From: Paraspadella gotoi
Taxonomy: Eukaryota > Chaetognatha
Direction of reading: 5' to 3'
NCBI GenBank assembly: GCA_051294375.1
Contig: JBJCIZ010000239.1
Span: 7,068,852-7,132,851, forward strand
Length of the DNA: 64,000 nucleotides
Shown piece by piece: positions 34,992 to 45,370 of the stretch; the first letter of the stretch is position 1, and each line of letters starts with the position of its first letter. The notes under the pieces were generated by a model that worked only from the letters and a program-made list of their open reading frames with translations, was not told the origin of the DNA and made no database searches. Both the position numbers and the translations under genes were made by a program.

Positions 34992-35069
34992 CCGTAATGC
35001 CTCCGATTTTTGGCGGAATTTCTTCGGTCGTCTGATCGTCTGATCTGAAATTCATGTAACCGCCGTCGC
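34992..35069 (-). CDS. Ig-superfamily gene, exon F (lead-in to first Ig domain)
   Basis: A minus-strand exon of 78 bp, phase 1 to phase 1, with acceptor tttcatccag and a consensus gtaagt donor. It encodes DGGYMNFRSDDQTTEEIPPK followed by IGGIT. The last base completes Gly with exon A, giving PPKIGGITG-PFQVRLGHE, the A strand of the first Ig domain. The acidic, Thr-rich beginning looks like a linker from an upstream domain. The exon that should precede it, ending in phase 1, was not found between here and 38 kb. Confidence 0.82.
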
Positions 35070-35136
35070 CTGGATGAAATAAACAAAAATATTATTGAAT
35101 ATTTTGTCCCTGTCTGTCTGTCTGTCTGTCTGTCTG

Positions 35137-35214
<78 letters not shown>

Positions 35215-35227
35215 TTATAAGTCTCTT

Positions 35228-35252
35228 NNNNNNNNNNNNNNNNNNNNNNNNN
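35228..35252. other. Assembly gap (25 N) at a repeat junction
   Basis: It lies between tandem copies 1 and 2 of the exon F unit. Sequence to the right resumes at ttactttgcagctgctgc, the same word found at 34711. Confidence 0.99.
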
Positions 35253-35531
35253 TTACTTTGCAGCTGCTGCAACAAGTATTGAAACTACCGTCTCCATTTT
35301 GACTCAAACCAACAAACTGTTGTGATACCTCAAATTTGTACAGTACAGTATGTAAACTGTTGTACCGGACATGTGACTAGTTGAATAAAGTCATCATCTT
35401 GTGACAACAATGTCACGGGTTCACATCCAAAGCTCGTAGTTTAAAATTAAAAGCGGTGACTAATGTGCCCCTTTTGTATGTATTTTATATTTATACATTT
35501 TATTGTTAATATAAACAAGATTGTTACTTAC

Positions 35532-35609
35532 CCGTAATGCCTCCGATTTTTGGTGGAATTTCTTCGGTCGTCTGATCGTCTGATCTGAAATTCATGTAAC
35601 CGCCGTCGC
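35532..35609 (-). CDS. Second copy of Ig exon F
   Basis: Same length, phases and splice sites as 34992-35069. The only exonic difference seen is ccg to cca in a Pro codon, which is silent. Because the exon is 78 bp and symmetric, a true duplicate could be spliced in tandem without a frameshift. The adjacent gap makes an assembly duplicate more likely. Confidence 0.6.
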
Positions 35610-36252
35610 CTGGATGAAATAAACAAAAATATTATTGAATATTTTGTCTCTGTCTGTCTGTCTGACTCTCTCTCTCTCCCTCCCTCCTCTCTGCCTCCTG
35701 CTCTCTCTCATCTCTCCTCTCTCTTCTCCTCTCTTACACACATTGCCGGAGACCCCGCCCATCTTTTTTAGCCTCTTATCCCACACGTTTTAAATCATCG
35801 TCTATATATTTTTGCTTTCATTTTTTTATTTTTATTTTGTTTTTTTTTTTTTTTTCTACTTTACTAACTTGCAGCACACTCCGCAGAACACAGCCTAAGC
35901 GATGCTTGCAACAGAGTATTGCAAAAACTACCGTCTCCATTTTTGACTCAACACAACCAAACAAACTGATATTGTGATACCTCAACATTTAATGGTACAG
36001 TACAGTATAATTGTAAACTAGTATTTTTCCTTCACCGAGATGTCATGAGTGACGACCTAGTATCGTTGCAATAAAATTCCCATCATCCTGAAATTGTGGA
36101 CACACAAATGTCACGGGTATATTCACATCCCAAAGCTCGTTTAGTTTTTAAAATTAAATAAGCGGTGACTAATTGCCCGTCTATTGGTTATGTACTTATT
36201 TATTTATACATTTTACTTTGTTAATATCTAAACAACGTATTGTTATCCTTAC

Positions 36253-36339
36253 CCGTAATGCCTCCTCGATTTTTGTGCGAAATATTCTCGGTCGTCTGAT
36301 CGTCTGATCTGAAAATTCACTTGTTAACCGCCGGTCCGC
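36253..36339 (-). pseudogene. Noisy third copy of Ig exon F
   Basis: 87 bp instead of 78, with about nine scattered single-base insertions that destroy the frame. The splice dinucleotides are still present. Confidence 0.6.
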
Positions 36340-36417
36340 CTGGATGAAATAAACAACAAATATTATTGAATATTTTGTCCCTGTCTGTGTGCTTCGTACT
36401 TCTTGGTCTGTCTGACT

Positions 36418-36452
<35 letters not shown>

Positions 36453-36906
36453 CTCTCCCTCTCTCTCTCTTCTCTCTCTCTCTTATAAGTCCTCTTCCTC
36501 AGTTCAATTCGCCAATTTTCACAAGATTAAATGGCCAAATCTTAAAAAACCTTGAAAGCTCACGTTCTGAATGTTTTACTTTAGCATTGTTCTTATTTTC
36601 GAGCTTTTTCCTGACGATAAAATAAATCTCTCTCTCTTCTCTCTCTCTCTCTTCCTCTCCTCTTCTCTCTCTCTCTCTCTCTCTTCTCTTCTCTCTTCCC
36701 GCCCATTTTTCCCAATTTGATTTAATCGGAAATTGCAAAAAAAAAACCGCTTTGGAAGGCTTCCCTCTTTTGGCCAGGGTTGTAAATGTTTCACTTTCAA
36801 GCGAAATTGTTTTATTTTTCGAGCCTTTTGTCCTGCTTACGCACTATTAAACCTCCTCTACTCTCTTTCTTCTTCTACTTACCGTCCTCTCACGCTCTCT
36901 CCTCTC

Positions 36907-36931
36907 NNNNNNNNNNNNNNNNNNNNNNNNN
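36907..36931. other. Assembly gap (25 N)
   Basis: A gap inside CT-rich repeat. Confidence 0.99.
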
Positions 36932-37494
36932 CTCTCTCTCTCTCTCTCTCCCTCTCTCTCGCTCTCTCTCTTAATTTTTTTTCAGTATTTTTGCTCCATC
37001 TTTATTTTGTAATGTAAAACGAGTTAATGAACAATATTGAATTCTCCAATTACTGAATTAACCGAGAATTTCTCGAAATTCTTTCCAAAAAAAAATATCT
37101 TTCTTTTATAAAACTCGATGAGCGAAATTAATTTCTCGAAGCAAAACGCCCATCGATTTGAAAAAAAAAAAAGGAAACATGGATGGATTAAAAAACAAGA
37201 TCGGTCCATCCAATGCGTTGCGCCGCACTGACTTTCTGAATTTATGATACGCACATTTTAGTTTTAGGATTTCCTCAAGGCTGCGCTAGATTTGAGGTTT
37301 TTTCTGGCTTAACAAATGAGCTACTAACTATAGGTAAATTATATGCATTTTTAACTAAGTGGGACAGATCGACGGACAGACATACCGACCGACCGACAGA
37401 GCGATCGACCGAAAAGTGACTTATAGAGTCGCTCTGCTAAATTCAGAAATAACAGAAATATTTTTTTTTGGTTTAAAGATTCGGTGAGGAATTA

Positions 37495-37700
37495 GAGCTG
37501 GGTATTAGGTTAGGGATTAGGTTAGGGATTAGGTTAGGGATTAGGTTAGGGATTTAGGTTTAGCATTAGGAGATAAGTTTAATGATTAAGGTTGAGTATC
37601 ATGGATTAGAATAAGAGATGAGGGTCAAGAATTAAGGTTGGAGATTTAGTAAAGAATTAAGGGAAGAGATTAGGGTTAAATATTTAGGTTAAAATTAAGT
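37495..37700. repeat. TTAGGG-like array, least decayed copy
   Basis: It contains four near-perfect gattaggttagg repeats (unit ggttagggatta, about 12 bp) and then decays into aggattaag-type words. It is in the opposite orientation to the arrays at 525, 6375 and 33470. Confidence 0.85.
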
Positions 37701-37836
37701 TCAAGGATTAGGAAAAGAAATTAGGGGCTTTCGGAAAATAGTGCAGTGTCTGTTTCAATCTTCCCAAAGTAGTGTTGTTTCTAAACGACGAGATAATATT
37801 GTATAAAATACGCTAATCCAATATAGAAATTATCCA

Positions 37837-38014
37837 ATCATTTAATCAATAAGCTATAATCCTATCCCTCATACAAGATAATAACATAGCAGGACTCTGC
37901 AAGCTTTCAACTTCCAGTGCTTGGCTTTCTTATCTATGAAATAAGAATGATGGAGGACTTAACTCATAGCTTGTCCCAAGTCAGGGGCAAGATAGCTTAT
38001 CTATTAAATGAATG
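37837..38014. mobile_element. Short MITE-like element with terminal inverted repeats (about 180 bp)
   Basis: The left end tcatttaatcaataagctat (37838-37857) is inverted at the right end as atagcttatctattaaatga (37992-38011). The interior holds acatagcagg and tgcaagctttcaac. Related copies are at 12178-12320, 23509-23651 and 40708-40915, with inverted copies at 43105-43290 and 52290-52495. No coding capacity. Confidence 0.65.
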
Positions 38015-38266
38015 TATAATATTTAAATTAGATGTAACAATTTCAAGATATTCTCAGTAAGAGACGATTTTATCATTGAAGCTGGTGATATTATAAATGT
38101 ATTGTAGCGCTTACTGGCTAAAGGGAAGCGTAACACAACTTAGTGCAGCGTCGTGCTGAGTAACGGAATGCAGCACAGCGTACCGTACCGCATCTTATCG
38201 TCTTTCTTGGTGCGGCCCCCGTTTTTCCAACGACGGCAGTAGTTTATTTCGCCGCTTATATTTCAG

Positions 38267-38882
38267 GATGAATCGACTCCGGGGCGCAGGCGCGCCCAGG
38301 CTGCGGGGCGGGGGGAGAGAGAGATTATCCGGTGCCGTCACGCTCTCCCCCCGCGGCGAGCCGCGCGCGGCGTCGGGCGGTGTTGTTCGTGAGCGGGTGG
38401 TGCGCGGAGCGGCCCCCGGGCCGGGACTGGGCATCGCCGTGTCCAGGGCGTGTCGCTCGTCGCCGCTCCGCGAGCTGCCCGCCGCGGTCCGTGCGCCGCG
38501 CCGCCGCCCCGCCCGCGCGCGCGCGGGCGGTCGGCCGCGCCGCGGGGCCGTCTGTTTGTGCCGTTCCGTCTGGTGTCCAGGAGCAAGGACACAAGCGCGA
38601 AGTGGTGGCAAGGAGCAGATGAAGCGCTAAAGTCAGAAGTTATGGGCGAGAGCGGGGGAGCGAGGCGGGACGACGAGAGTGAAGGCGGACGGAGCGGAAT
38701 GGAACGAGTGGACAATGGACGAGCGACAGAGGTGAGCGTAGGACGAGATAGCTAGACGACGGGAGTCGTGCAAGGTAGTGTTGCCGAGGTATAGTGTTAT
38801 GTCGATTCATATGCTAGAAGAGTGGCTATGAAAGGAAGTGAGTAGGGAAGGAAGGGAGAGAGAGGAGAGAGAGAGGAGAGAG
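38267..38882 (+). promoter_or_regulatory. GC- and CpG-rich island, possibly a first exon or promoter
   Basis: About 450 bp of very GC-rich, CpG-dense DNA stands out from AT-rich flanks. A ttatatttcag acceptor-like site (to 38266) and an AGAG/gtgagcg donor (38731/38732) bracket it on the + strand. No frame is open across the whole span: the phase-0 frame stops at about 38391 and the ATG frame at 38628. If transcribed it would be mostly untranslated. The frames of 90-125 codons on both strands are a by-product of GC richness. Bases 38291-38882 are repeated exactly at 54066-54657. Confidence 0.4.
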
Positions 38883-38945
38883 AGAAGAGAAGGGAGAGGA
38901 GAGAGAGAGAGAGAAGGAGAGAAGAGGGAGAGAGGAGAGAGACAG
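38850..38945. repeat. GA-rich purine tract
   Basis: An irregular gagagagga tract where the exact match to 54066-54657 ends. Confidence 0.85.
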
Positions 38946-39329
38946 AGCCAGTGATGGGGTCGGTCAGGTGTGCCGGAATGCGCTGAGAGGTCTGGCAAAA
39001 AAAAAAAAAAGAGGAAAGAGTATTTTTTGTTCGGAATGGAAGTTCCGCCAATTTTCTCAAGGTCGGGCGCCCAGCAGTCGTCGTGTCGTTTTGTCGGCCG
39101 TGTCGTCCTTCCTCATCGTGTCACGCATGTAGTCGATCATCGTCCAGTTGCCGGTCCGCGCGTTTTTTCGCAGCGTCATCACTCCGCCATTTGTCAAAAA
39201 AAATAAAATAATTACTGATCAGAGTTCAAGGTTTTCTTCTCTGGACTTTATTGACGTGAGTGAATTCCCTACTTTGTCGTCACGTCGTCATAGTATAATA
39301 GGCATTTAAGAAGTGCTTGTAGGGGGTTT

Positions 39330-40250
39330 TAATATAATATGCGCTCGTTTACCAATACAGTAAGCCAAACTTTGTCAATGGGGTTGGTCAGAAGTTTGAT
39401 TTGGGAACCTTTCCCAAATGAAACTTCATACATTTCTGAGAAAACTTTCAATGGAAACCAAAATTTTCTAAAATGGCTAGCAGCATTAGTAATTAATTTT
39501 TTAATATATTTGATTTTATAGAGTGGGACAATGTCAAAAACAAATTTTTGGCATTTTTATAAAAGGCAGATATTCAGATAGCTTATAAAAGTTGTGTCTA
39601 CAACAAAGCTATAAATTTCCTTTTTACAATATTTTTTAAAAAATCATACCTCATCATAGACACTCATCCGATAATTTTAATAGTTTTTGCCTCATTTTTA
39701 AGTAAACGAAACATCAAATTTTCAAAAAGTATGTAATCTAATATTTTTTGCACTAACTTTTTGACGCTCTATAGAATCAATTAAAAAAAAAGCTTAAATA
39801 AAAACCGTTTTACATTAATTAGGCAAAAATATAATATTTATTTAATTTAGCGAATTACTCATGGTTTCGCAAACATTTTTGGCAAAAAAAATGTTTTAAC
39901 TCAATAGTAACTAATACCATGAATAGAGATTCGTTATACATCAACGTATCCGCATTAAAACTTTTAATTTTGGTAAGGTGCCTATACGCGACCACTTGGG
40001 TTTGACTCGCCGGGAAACCGTACGTGAAGTAACGACTTATGGCTGCTCTTGGAGGTATACGAAAAATTTAAACGCCGAATATAATCTATTTTGTTTATAA
40101 GAATTTTTAAAATCTCCTCTTAATTCATCTCTCTTTCTCAAATAATGTGTTGACTCGTAATGGTTATGTCTCCCTATAGTAATTTTTTTCGTTGAGTTTC
40201 TGCATTAGTTGATTATTTACTTGGATAATTGAAAATGTATTACGGTGTCA
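39330..40250. repeat. AT-rich dispersed repeat, no gene
   Basis: Noncoding AT-rich DNA with an inverted, noisy copy at about 53000-53790. Its first part (39356-39505, aaactttgtcaatggggttg onwards) has a third, diverged copy at 61208-61365, so that part at least is a dispersed family. No ends or coding regions were identified. Confidence 0.55.
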
Positions 40251-40539
40251 CAATTGTTATATCATCTGGGACAGATCTTCATACATTCGATATCCTCAGC
40301 TCGTCTCGCATTAGGACAGAGCACAGACGTTCCTCCTAACCAATCTAACGACCTTCCATAAGCGCCTCCGCTCTCTCTCTCTATCTTCGTCTCTCTCTCT
40401 CTCTCCTCTCCTCCTTCTCTATCTCTTTCTCTCTCTCTCTCTCTCATATCTAAATCCATCGTCATTCCTATAACCGATCCGCTCCACCAGTATACTTGTT
40501 ACCTTGTTTTGAACCTTGAAATTCACTGATAACCTGGCA

Positions 40540-40586
40540 GCAGAATTCTCTCTCTCTCATCTATCTCTCTCTTCGTCTTTCTCATC

Positions 40587-40623
<37 letters not shown>

Positions 40624-40630
40624 CTCTCTC

Positions 40631-40672
<42 letters not shown>

Positions 40673-40680
40673 GCAATCTC
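40540..40680. repeat. (CT)n microsatellites
   Basis: Interrupted CT arrays. The + frame at 40516-40743 is Ser-Leu repeat translation. Confidence 0.9.
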
Positions 40681-40707
40681 TCATCTTCTCAACCAAAAAA
40701 ATATAAT

Positions 40708-40915
40708 AGATTCATTCAATTAACGAAGCATATGCCCTCTTGACTTGGGAGAATGAATACAAATTCATACAAACAGGCATTTTACAGTAATAAGAAAGTA
40801 TTACAAGACAGAGATGTGTGGATAAAAGTAAGCAGTTGAGACTTGAGAATATAATAAAGTATAGCAAGCCTGCAAGCTTTCAATCAAAAACTCTCTCCGA
40901 CGCCTAATTTATTCA
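40708..40915. mobile_element. Copy of the short MITE-like repeat
   Basis: tcattcaattaacgaagcat ... cttgacttggg ... gcaagcctgcaagctttcaatcaa matches the family described at 37837-38014, with an internal extension. Confidence 0.55.
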
Positions 40916-41024
40916 CTTCCGTAATATTTTGATTTATACATTTTTTATATGTTTATTTAATATCATTAAATACCTAATATTTTTTATTGTAAACCTAAGA
41001 AACCACTTTTTTTCTGGTCCTCAT

Positions 41025-41089
<65 letters not shown>

Positions 41090-41094
41090 AATTC

Positions 41095-41709
41095 CACAAA
41101 ACTCCACAATGCAAATAATACCTTTGCTCAATAATCGAGATAATGAAGACAAATGGCTTTAAAAAAAAACCAACAATGCGTAGATTGAGAAAAGAGAAAA
41201 AATCCGTAATGGGAATATTTAATAGCTTGTGCCTCTGGCTTTGGCCGGATCTCGGTCTCTTCTCTCTCTCTCTCATCTCTCTCTCTCTCTTCCTCTCCGC
41301 TCTCTCCTCTCTCTCCTCTCTCTCTCTCTCTCTGCATCATACTCTTCCCAGTGCCCAGGGCTTGAAACATTTCAGTGTTCTAATCGCGCGGGCAACGTTG
41401 TGTTTGTTTTACACAAATTAACATACTGTAAAGGATGAGTGAGTTGGAAGAGAGAGAGAGAGAGAGAGAGAAGAGAGAGAGAGAAAGAGAGGAGAGAGAG
41501 CAAGAGGAGAGACGGAGAGGAGAGAGAGAGAAGAGAGAGAGAAGAGAGAGAGAGGAGAAGAGAGAGGAGAGAGAGAGAAACGAGTTTCAGCGCGTTGCGA
41601 GGAAGTCCTGACTTAAAAATCTGTTAGATAATATTTCTCGCAGAAGAGATAGAGAGAGAGAGAGAGAGGAGAGAGAAGAGAAGAGAGGAGAGAGAGAGAG
41701 AGAAGAAAA

Positions 41710-41740
<31 letters not shown>

Positions 41741-42094
41741 GAACGAAGAGAGAGAGGAGAGAGAGATAGATAGTATAGAAAAACGAGGACATCGTCCTGC
41801 GCACGCGGCATGAAAAACTCTCTCTCATCTCTTTAGCTCTCTCAACTCCACCCCCCTGCTCTATCCTCTCTCCTCGTCCCTGTCTCTCATCCGCATTCAT
41901 TGGAATCATCTCCGCGCGCGTCTCGTCTCCGCCCTCCACGCGCCCTCCTCCGCCCTCGCTCCTATTTCGCCCTTATCTACCCTCATCCTCTTCGGTCCCT
42001 TTCTTTGCTTGTTTGCGCGCACGTTCCTTCCTCTCCCTCCTCACGTCTCCATCTCGAGCTTGCGCCACTNNNNNNNNNNNNNNNNNNNNNNNNN

Positions 42095-42126
<32 letters not shown>

Positions 42127-42333
42127 TCTCATCCTCTTATTCAAACTCCACAAAATTGCAAAAATCACCTTTGCATTCATAATCGAGTAATGAAGAACAA
42201 ATGGACTTAAAAAAAACAACAATGCGTTAGATTGAGAAAAAGAGAAAAATCCGTAATGGGAATATTTAATAGTTGTGCCTCTGGCTTTGGCCGGGAATCT
42301 CAGGCTCTCTCTCTTCTTCTCTCTCTCTCTCTA

Positions 42334-42389
<56 letters not shown>

Positions 42390-42750
42390 CTCTTCTCTCT
42401 CTCTCTCTCCTCTCTACTCTTCCCAGTGCCCGGGCTTGAACATTTCACGTGTTCTAATCGCGCTGGCAACGGTGTGGTTGTTTTACAAATTAACATACGT
42501 TAGGACTTGAGGTGACGTTGGAAGAGAAGAGAGAGAGAGAGAGCAGAGAGAGAGAGAGAGACGGAGAACGAGAGACGATCGCGAGGAAGACGATGCAGAG
42601 AGTCTAAGAGAGCAGAGACGGGAGAGGAGAGAGAGAGAAAGAGAGAAAGAAAGAGAGAGAGAGGAAAGAGAGAGGAGGAGAGAGAGAGAGGAGAAAGAGT
42701 TTCAGCGCATGGTGCGAGAATGTCTGACTAAAATGTTAAGATAATTCTTG
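41095..42750. repeat. Tandem duplication of a roughly 0.55-kb CT/GA-flanked unit
   Basis: Unit 1 is about 41095-41645 and unit 2 about 42145-42750. Shared words are ccgtaatgggaatatttaat, tgtgcctctggctttggccg, ttctaatcgcg and gagtttcagcgc. The spacing is about 1,050 bp. Unit 2 is noisier. A 25-N gap (42070-42094) lies just before unit 2, as at the exon F triplication. Confidence 0.8.
42070..42094. other. Assembly gap (25 N)
   Basis: It precedes the second unit of the local tandem duplication. Confidence 0.99.
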
Positions 42751-42769
42751 CATCCTCAGGCTTCTATCT

Positions 42770-42774
<5 letters not shown>

Positions 42775-42828
<54 letters not shown>
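42775..42828. repeat. (CT)n microsatellite at the inverted-copy edge
   Basis: A pure CT array immediately left of the point where the inverted copy begins (ccggagtcgaattcatcctg, 42839). Confidence 0.95.
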
Positions 42829-42830
<2 letters not shown>

Positions 42831-43104
42831 CCTGCGACCCGGAGTCGAATTCATCCTGAAATATAAGCGGCTTAAATAAATACTGCCGTCGTTGGAAAAA
42901 CGGGGCCGCACCAAGAAAGACGATAAGATTGCGGTATGGTACGCTGTGCTGCATTGCGTTACTCAGCACGACAGCTGCACTAAGTTGTGTTACGCTTCCC
43001 TTTAAGCCAGTAAGCGCTACAATACATTTATAATATCACCAGCTTCAATGATAAAATCGTTCTTACTGAAGAATATCTTGAAATTGTACATCTAATTTAA
43101 ATAT

Positions 43105-43290
43105 TATACATTCATTTAATACTTAAGCTATTTGCCCCTGACTTGGGACGAAGCTATGAGTTAAGTCCTCCATCATTCTTATTTCATACGATAAGAAAGC
43201 CAAGCACTGGAAGTTGAAGCGTGCAGAGTTCCTGCTATGTTATTATCTTGTATGAGGGATTAGGATTATAGCTTATTGATTAAATGACTT
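43105..43290. mobile_element. Inverted copy of the short MITE-like element
   Basis: Reverse-complement counterpart of 37837-38014. Both terminal words (cattcatttaatacttaagct and tagcttattgattaaatga) are recognisable. Confidence 0.6.
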
Positions 43291-43425
43291 GGATAATTTC
43301 TATATTGGATTAGCGTATTTTATACAATATTTACCTCGTCGTTTAGAAAACAACATACTTTGGGAAGATTGAAAACAAACACTGCAACTATTTTCGAAAG
43401 CCCCTATTTTCTTTTCCTAATCCTT

Positions 43426-44013
43426 TGAAGAGACAGTAATTTATTGATAAGTGTTATGGACCAAAACTGTTCAATATTAAGCAGTCCCTGAGCTTCGATC
43501 AGGCGATGTACGTTGGCTCGCGCACCAATGGCCACTGATGGTAACGGTTGGTGGATTTTAGTCCACCATACTCGCCCGCGCTCCCGAGGAAGATGTCTGT
43601 TTGCGGTCTCTTCGTGAAATGTTTTGTTGTTGGTAGAAAGTTTTCGTACCAAAGTTGAGGCATGTCGCCTATGTGTTGGTGGGGCGGAAAGTGCATCGCC
43701 AGGTTGAGGCATGTCGCTGAAAGTGGTTGTTGTTGCTGTTGTGTTCGGAAGTCGGGCTCACCATGAAGAGACAGTAATTATTGATAAGTGTTAATGACAG
43801 AACCGTTCAAGAAATATAAGCAGTCCCTTGAGCCTTCGGAATCAAGGCTGTAACACCATGTTACTAGGCCGGGTTAAGCGCCCGTGCCCTCTTAACTGCC
43901 AGACGACCACCGGGCTAGAACCCCGGACCTTTGGCGTTGGGAGGCGAATGATCTTGCCATTTTCGGCACCAATGCCGCTGATGGAAACGTTGGTGTATTT
44001 TAGTCCACGCATA
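43426..44013. mobile_element. 588-bp insertion absent from the other arm, SINE-like
   Basis: The other arm reads continuously through ...aatccttgaac (reverse complement at about 37695-37710). Here the same word is split and CCTT occurs at both edges (43422-43425 and 44014-44017), as a short target duplication. The insert contains two related halves: gaagagacagtaat starts at 43427 and again at 43764, and ggatttta/tattttagtccac recurs near each half's end. The second half carries a tRNA-like segment. It looks like a dimeric tRNA-derived SINE or a TRIM-like element; no coding region is present. Confidence 0.6.
43820..43930 (-). other. tRNA-like A/B-box segment
   Basis: On the minus strand tggtcgtctggcagttaaga resembles a pol III A box, and downstream ccttgattccgaagg resembles a B box. 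Spacing is wide and the arms do not fold into a clear cloverleaf. Best read as a decayed SINE head, not a functional tRNA. Confidence 0.35.
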
Positions 44014-44019
44014 CCTTGA

Positions 44020-44230
44020 ACTTAATTTTAACCTTAAAGATTTAACCCTAATCTCTTCCCTAATTCTTTACTAAATCCCCAACCTTAATTCTTGACCCTC
44101 ATCTCTTATTCTAAATCCATGATACTCAACCTTAATCATTTAAACTTATCTCCTAATGCTAAACCTAAATCCCCTAACCTAATCCCTAACCTAATCCCTA
44201 ACCTAATACCCAGCTCTAATTCCTCACCGA
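44020..44230. repeat. Degenerate CCCTAA-like array (inverted copy)
   Basis: Reverse complement of 37495-37700, with several cctaaccta-type units preserved. Confidence 0.75.
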
Positions 44231-45279
44231 ATTCTTTAAACCAAAAAAATATATTTCTGTTATTTCTGAATTTAGCAGAGCGACTCTATTAACACTTTTC
44301 GGTCGATCGCTCTGTCGGTCGGTTCGGTAATGTCTGTCCGTCGATCTGCGCACTTAGTTTAAAAAATGCATATAATTTACCTATATGTTAGTTTTCATTT
44401 GTTAAGCACAGAAAAACCTCAAATCTTGCGGCAGCCTTGGGGAAATCCTAAAACTAAAATGTGCGTATCATAAATTCAGAAAGTCAGTGCGGCGCAACGC
44501 ATTGGATGGACCGATCTTGTTTTTTATATCCATCCATGTTTCCTTTTTTTTTTTTTTCATGATCGATGGGCGTTTTGCTTCGAGAAATTAATTTCGCTCA
44601 TCGAGTTTTATAAAAGAAGATTATTTTTTTTTGGAAAGAATTTTCGAGAAATTCTCGCGGTTAATTTCAGTAATTGGAGAATTCAATATTGTTCATTAAC
44701 TCGTTTTACATTACAAAATAAAGATGGAGCAAAAATACTGAAAAAAATTAAGAGAGAGAGCAGAGAGAGAGGGAGAGAGAGAGGGAGAGAGAGAGGAGAG
44801 CAGAGAGAGGAAGAGAGAGAGAAAGAGAGATTTAATAGTCGTAACAGGAACAAAGCTTCGAAAATAAAACAATCGCTTGAAAGTGAAACATTACAACCGC
44901 CAAAAGATGGGAAGCCTTCCAAACGGTTTTTTGCAATTTCCGATTAATCAATGGGAGAAAATGGGCGGAAGAGAGAAGAGAAGATGAGAGAGAGAGAGAG
45001 AGGAGAGAGAGGACAAAGAGGAGAAAATTTATCTTTATAAAAAATAATAAGGCATTAAAGCTTACAACTTCATTATGTTTTAGTTTTTTAAAATTTAGGC
45101 ATTCATCTTGTAATGAATATCTCAATTTACCTGAAAGAGACTTATAAAGAAGAGAGAGAGAGGAGAGAGAGGAGCGAGAAGGAGATGGGAGAGAGAGAGA
45201 GAGAGTCAGGGGAAGAGAGTCAGACAGACAGACACAGAGGACAAAATATTCAATAATATTTTTGTTTATTTCATCGCAG

Positions 45280-45370
45280 CGGACGGCGGTTAAACAATGA
45301 ATTTTCAGATCAGTGACCGATCAGACGACCGAAGAACATTTCAGTACCATAAATCGGGGAGGCATTACGG
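45280..45370 (+). pseudogene. Inverted, noisy copy of Ig exon F
   Basis: Flanked by gcag and gtaag. 91 bp against 78, with inserted bases and a taa early in what should be an open frame. It is the only exon F in the inverted arm. Confidence 0.6.

Larger units (their letters stand above)
34711..36385. repeat. Three tandem copies of a roughly 0.5-kb unit containing exon F
   Basis: Copy 1 is about 34711-35110, copy 2 about 35253-35650 and copy 3 about 35860-36385. Copies 1 and 2 are nearly identical. Copy 3 is inflated by many single-base insertions. A 25-N gap lies exactly between copies 1 and 2. The inverted arm has only one copy (around 45190-45740), which argues that the triplication is not real. 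Confidence 0.88.

Noticed and set aside
38268-38630. 120-codon + ORF and overlapping 90-125-codon frames in the GC island
   Set aside because: High GC content removes stop codons in all frames. The peptides are Ala/Arg/Gly/Pro-rich, and no frame spans the acceptor-to-donor interval.
42736-42969. Minus-strand ORF with DEFDSGSQ before an Arg-Glu run, possibly a micro-exon
   Set aside because: In the better copy (38267) the phrase is frameshifted and followed by the GC island. The rest of the ORF is (GA)n translation.
43860-43930. A tRNA gene suggested by gctagaaccccgg and ggcagttaaga-type words
   Set aside because: The arms do not form a cloverleaf and box spacing is wrong for a functional tRNA. 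Reported only as a SINE-like segment.
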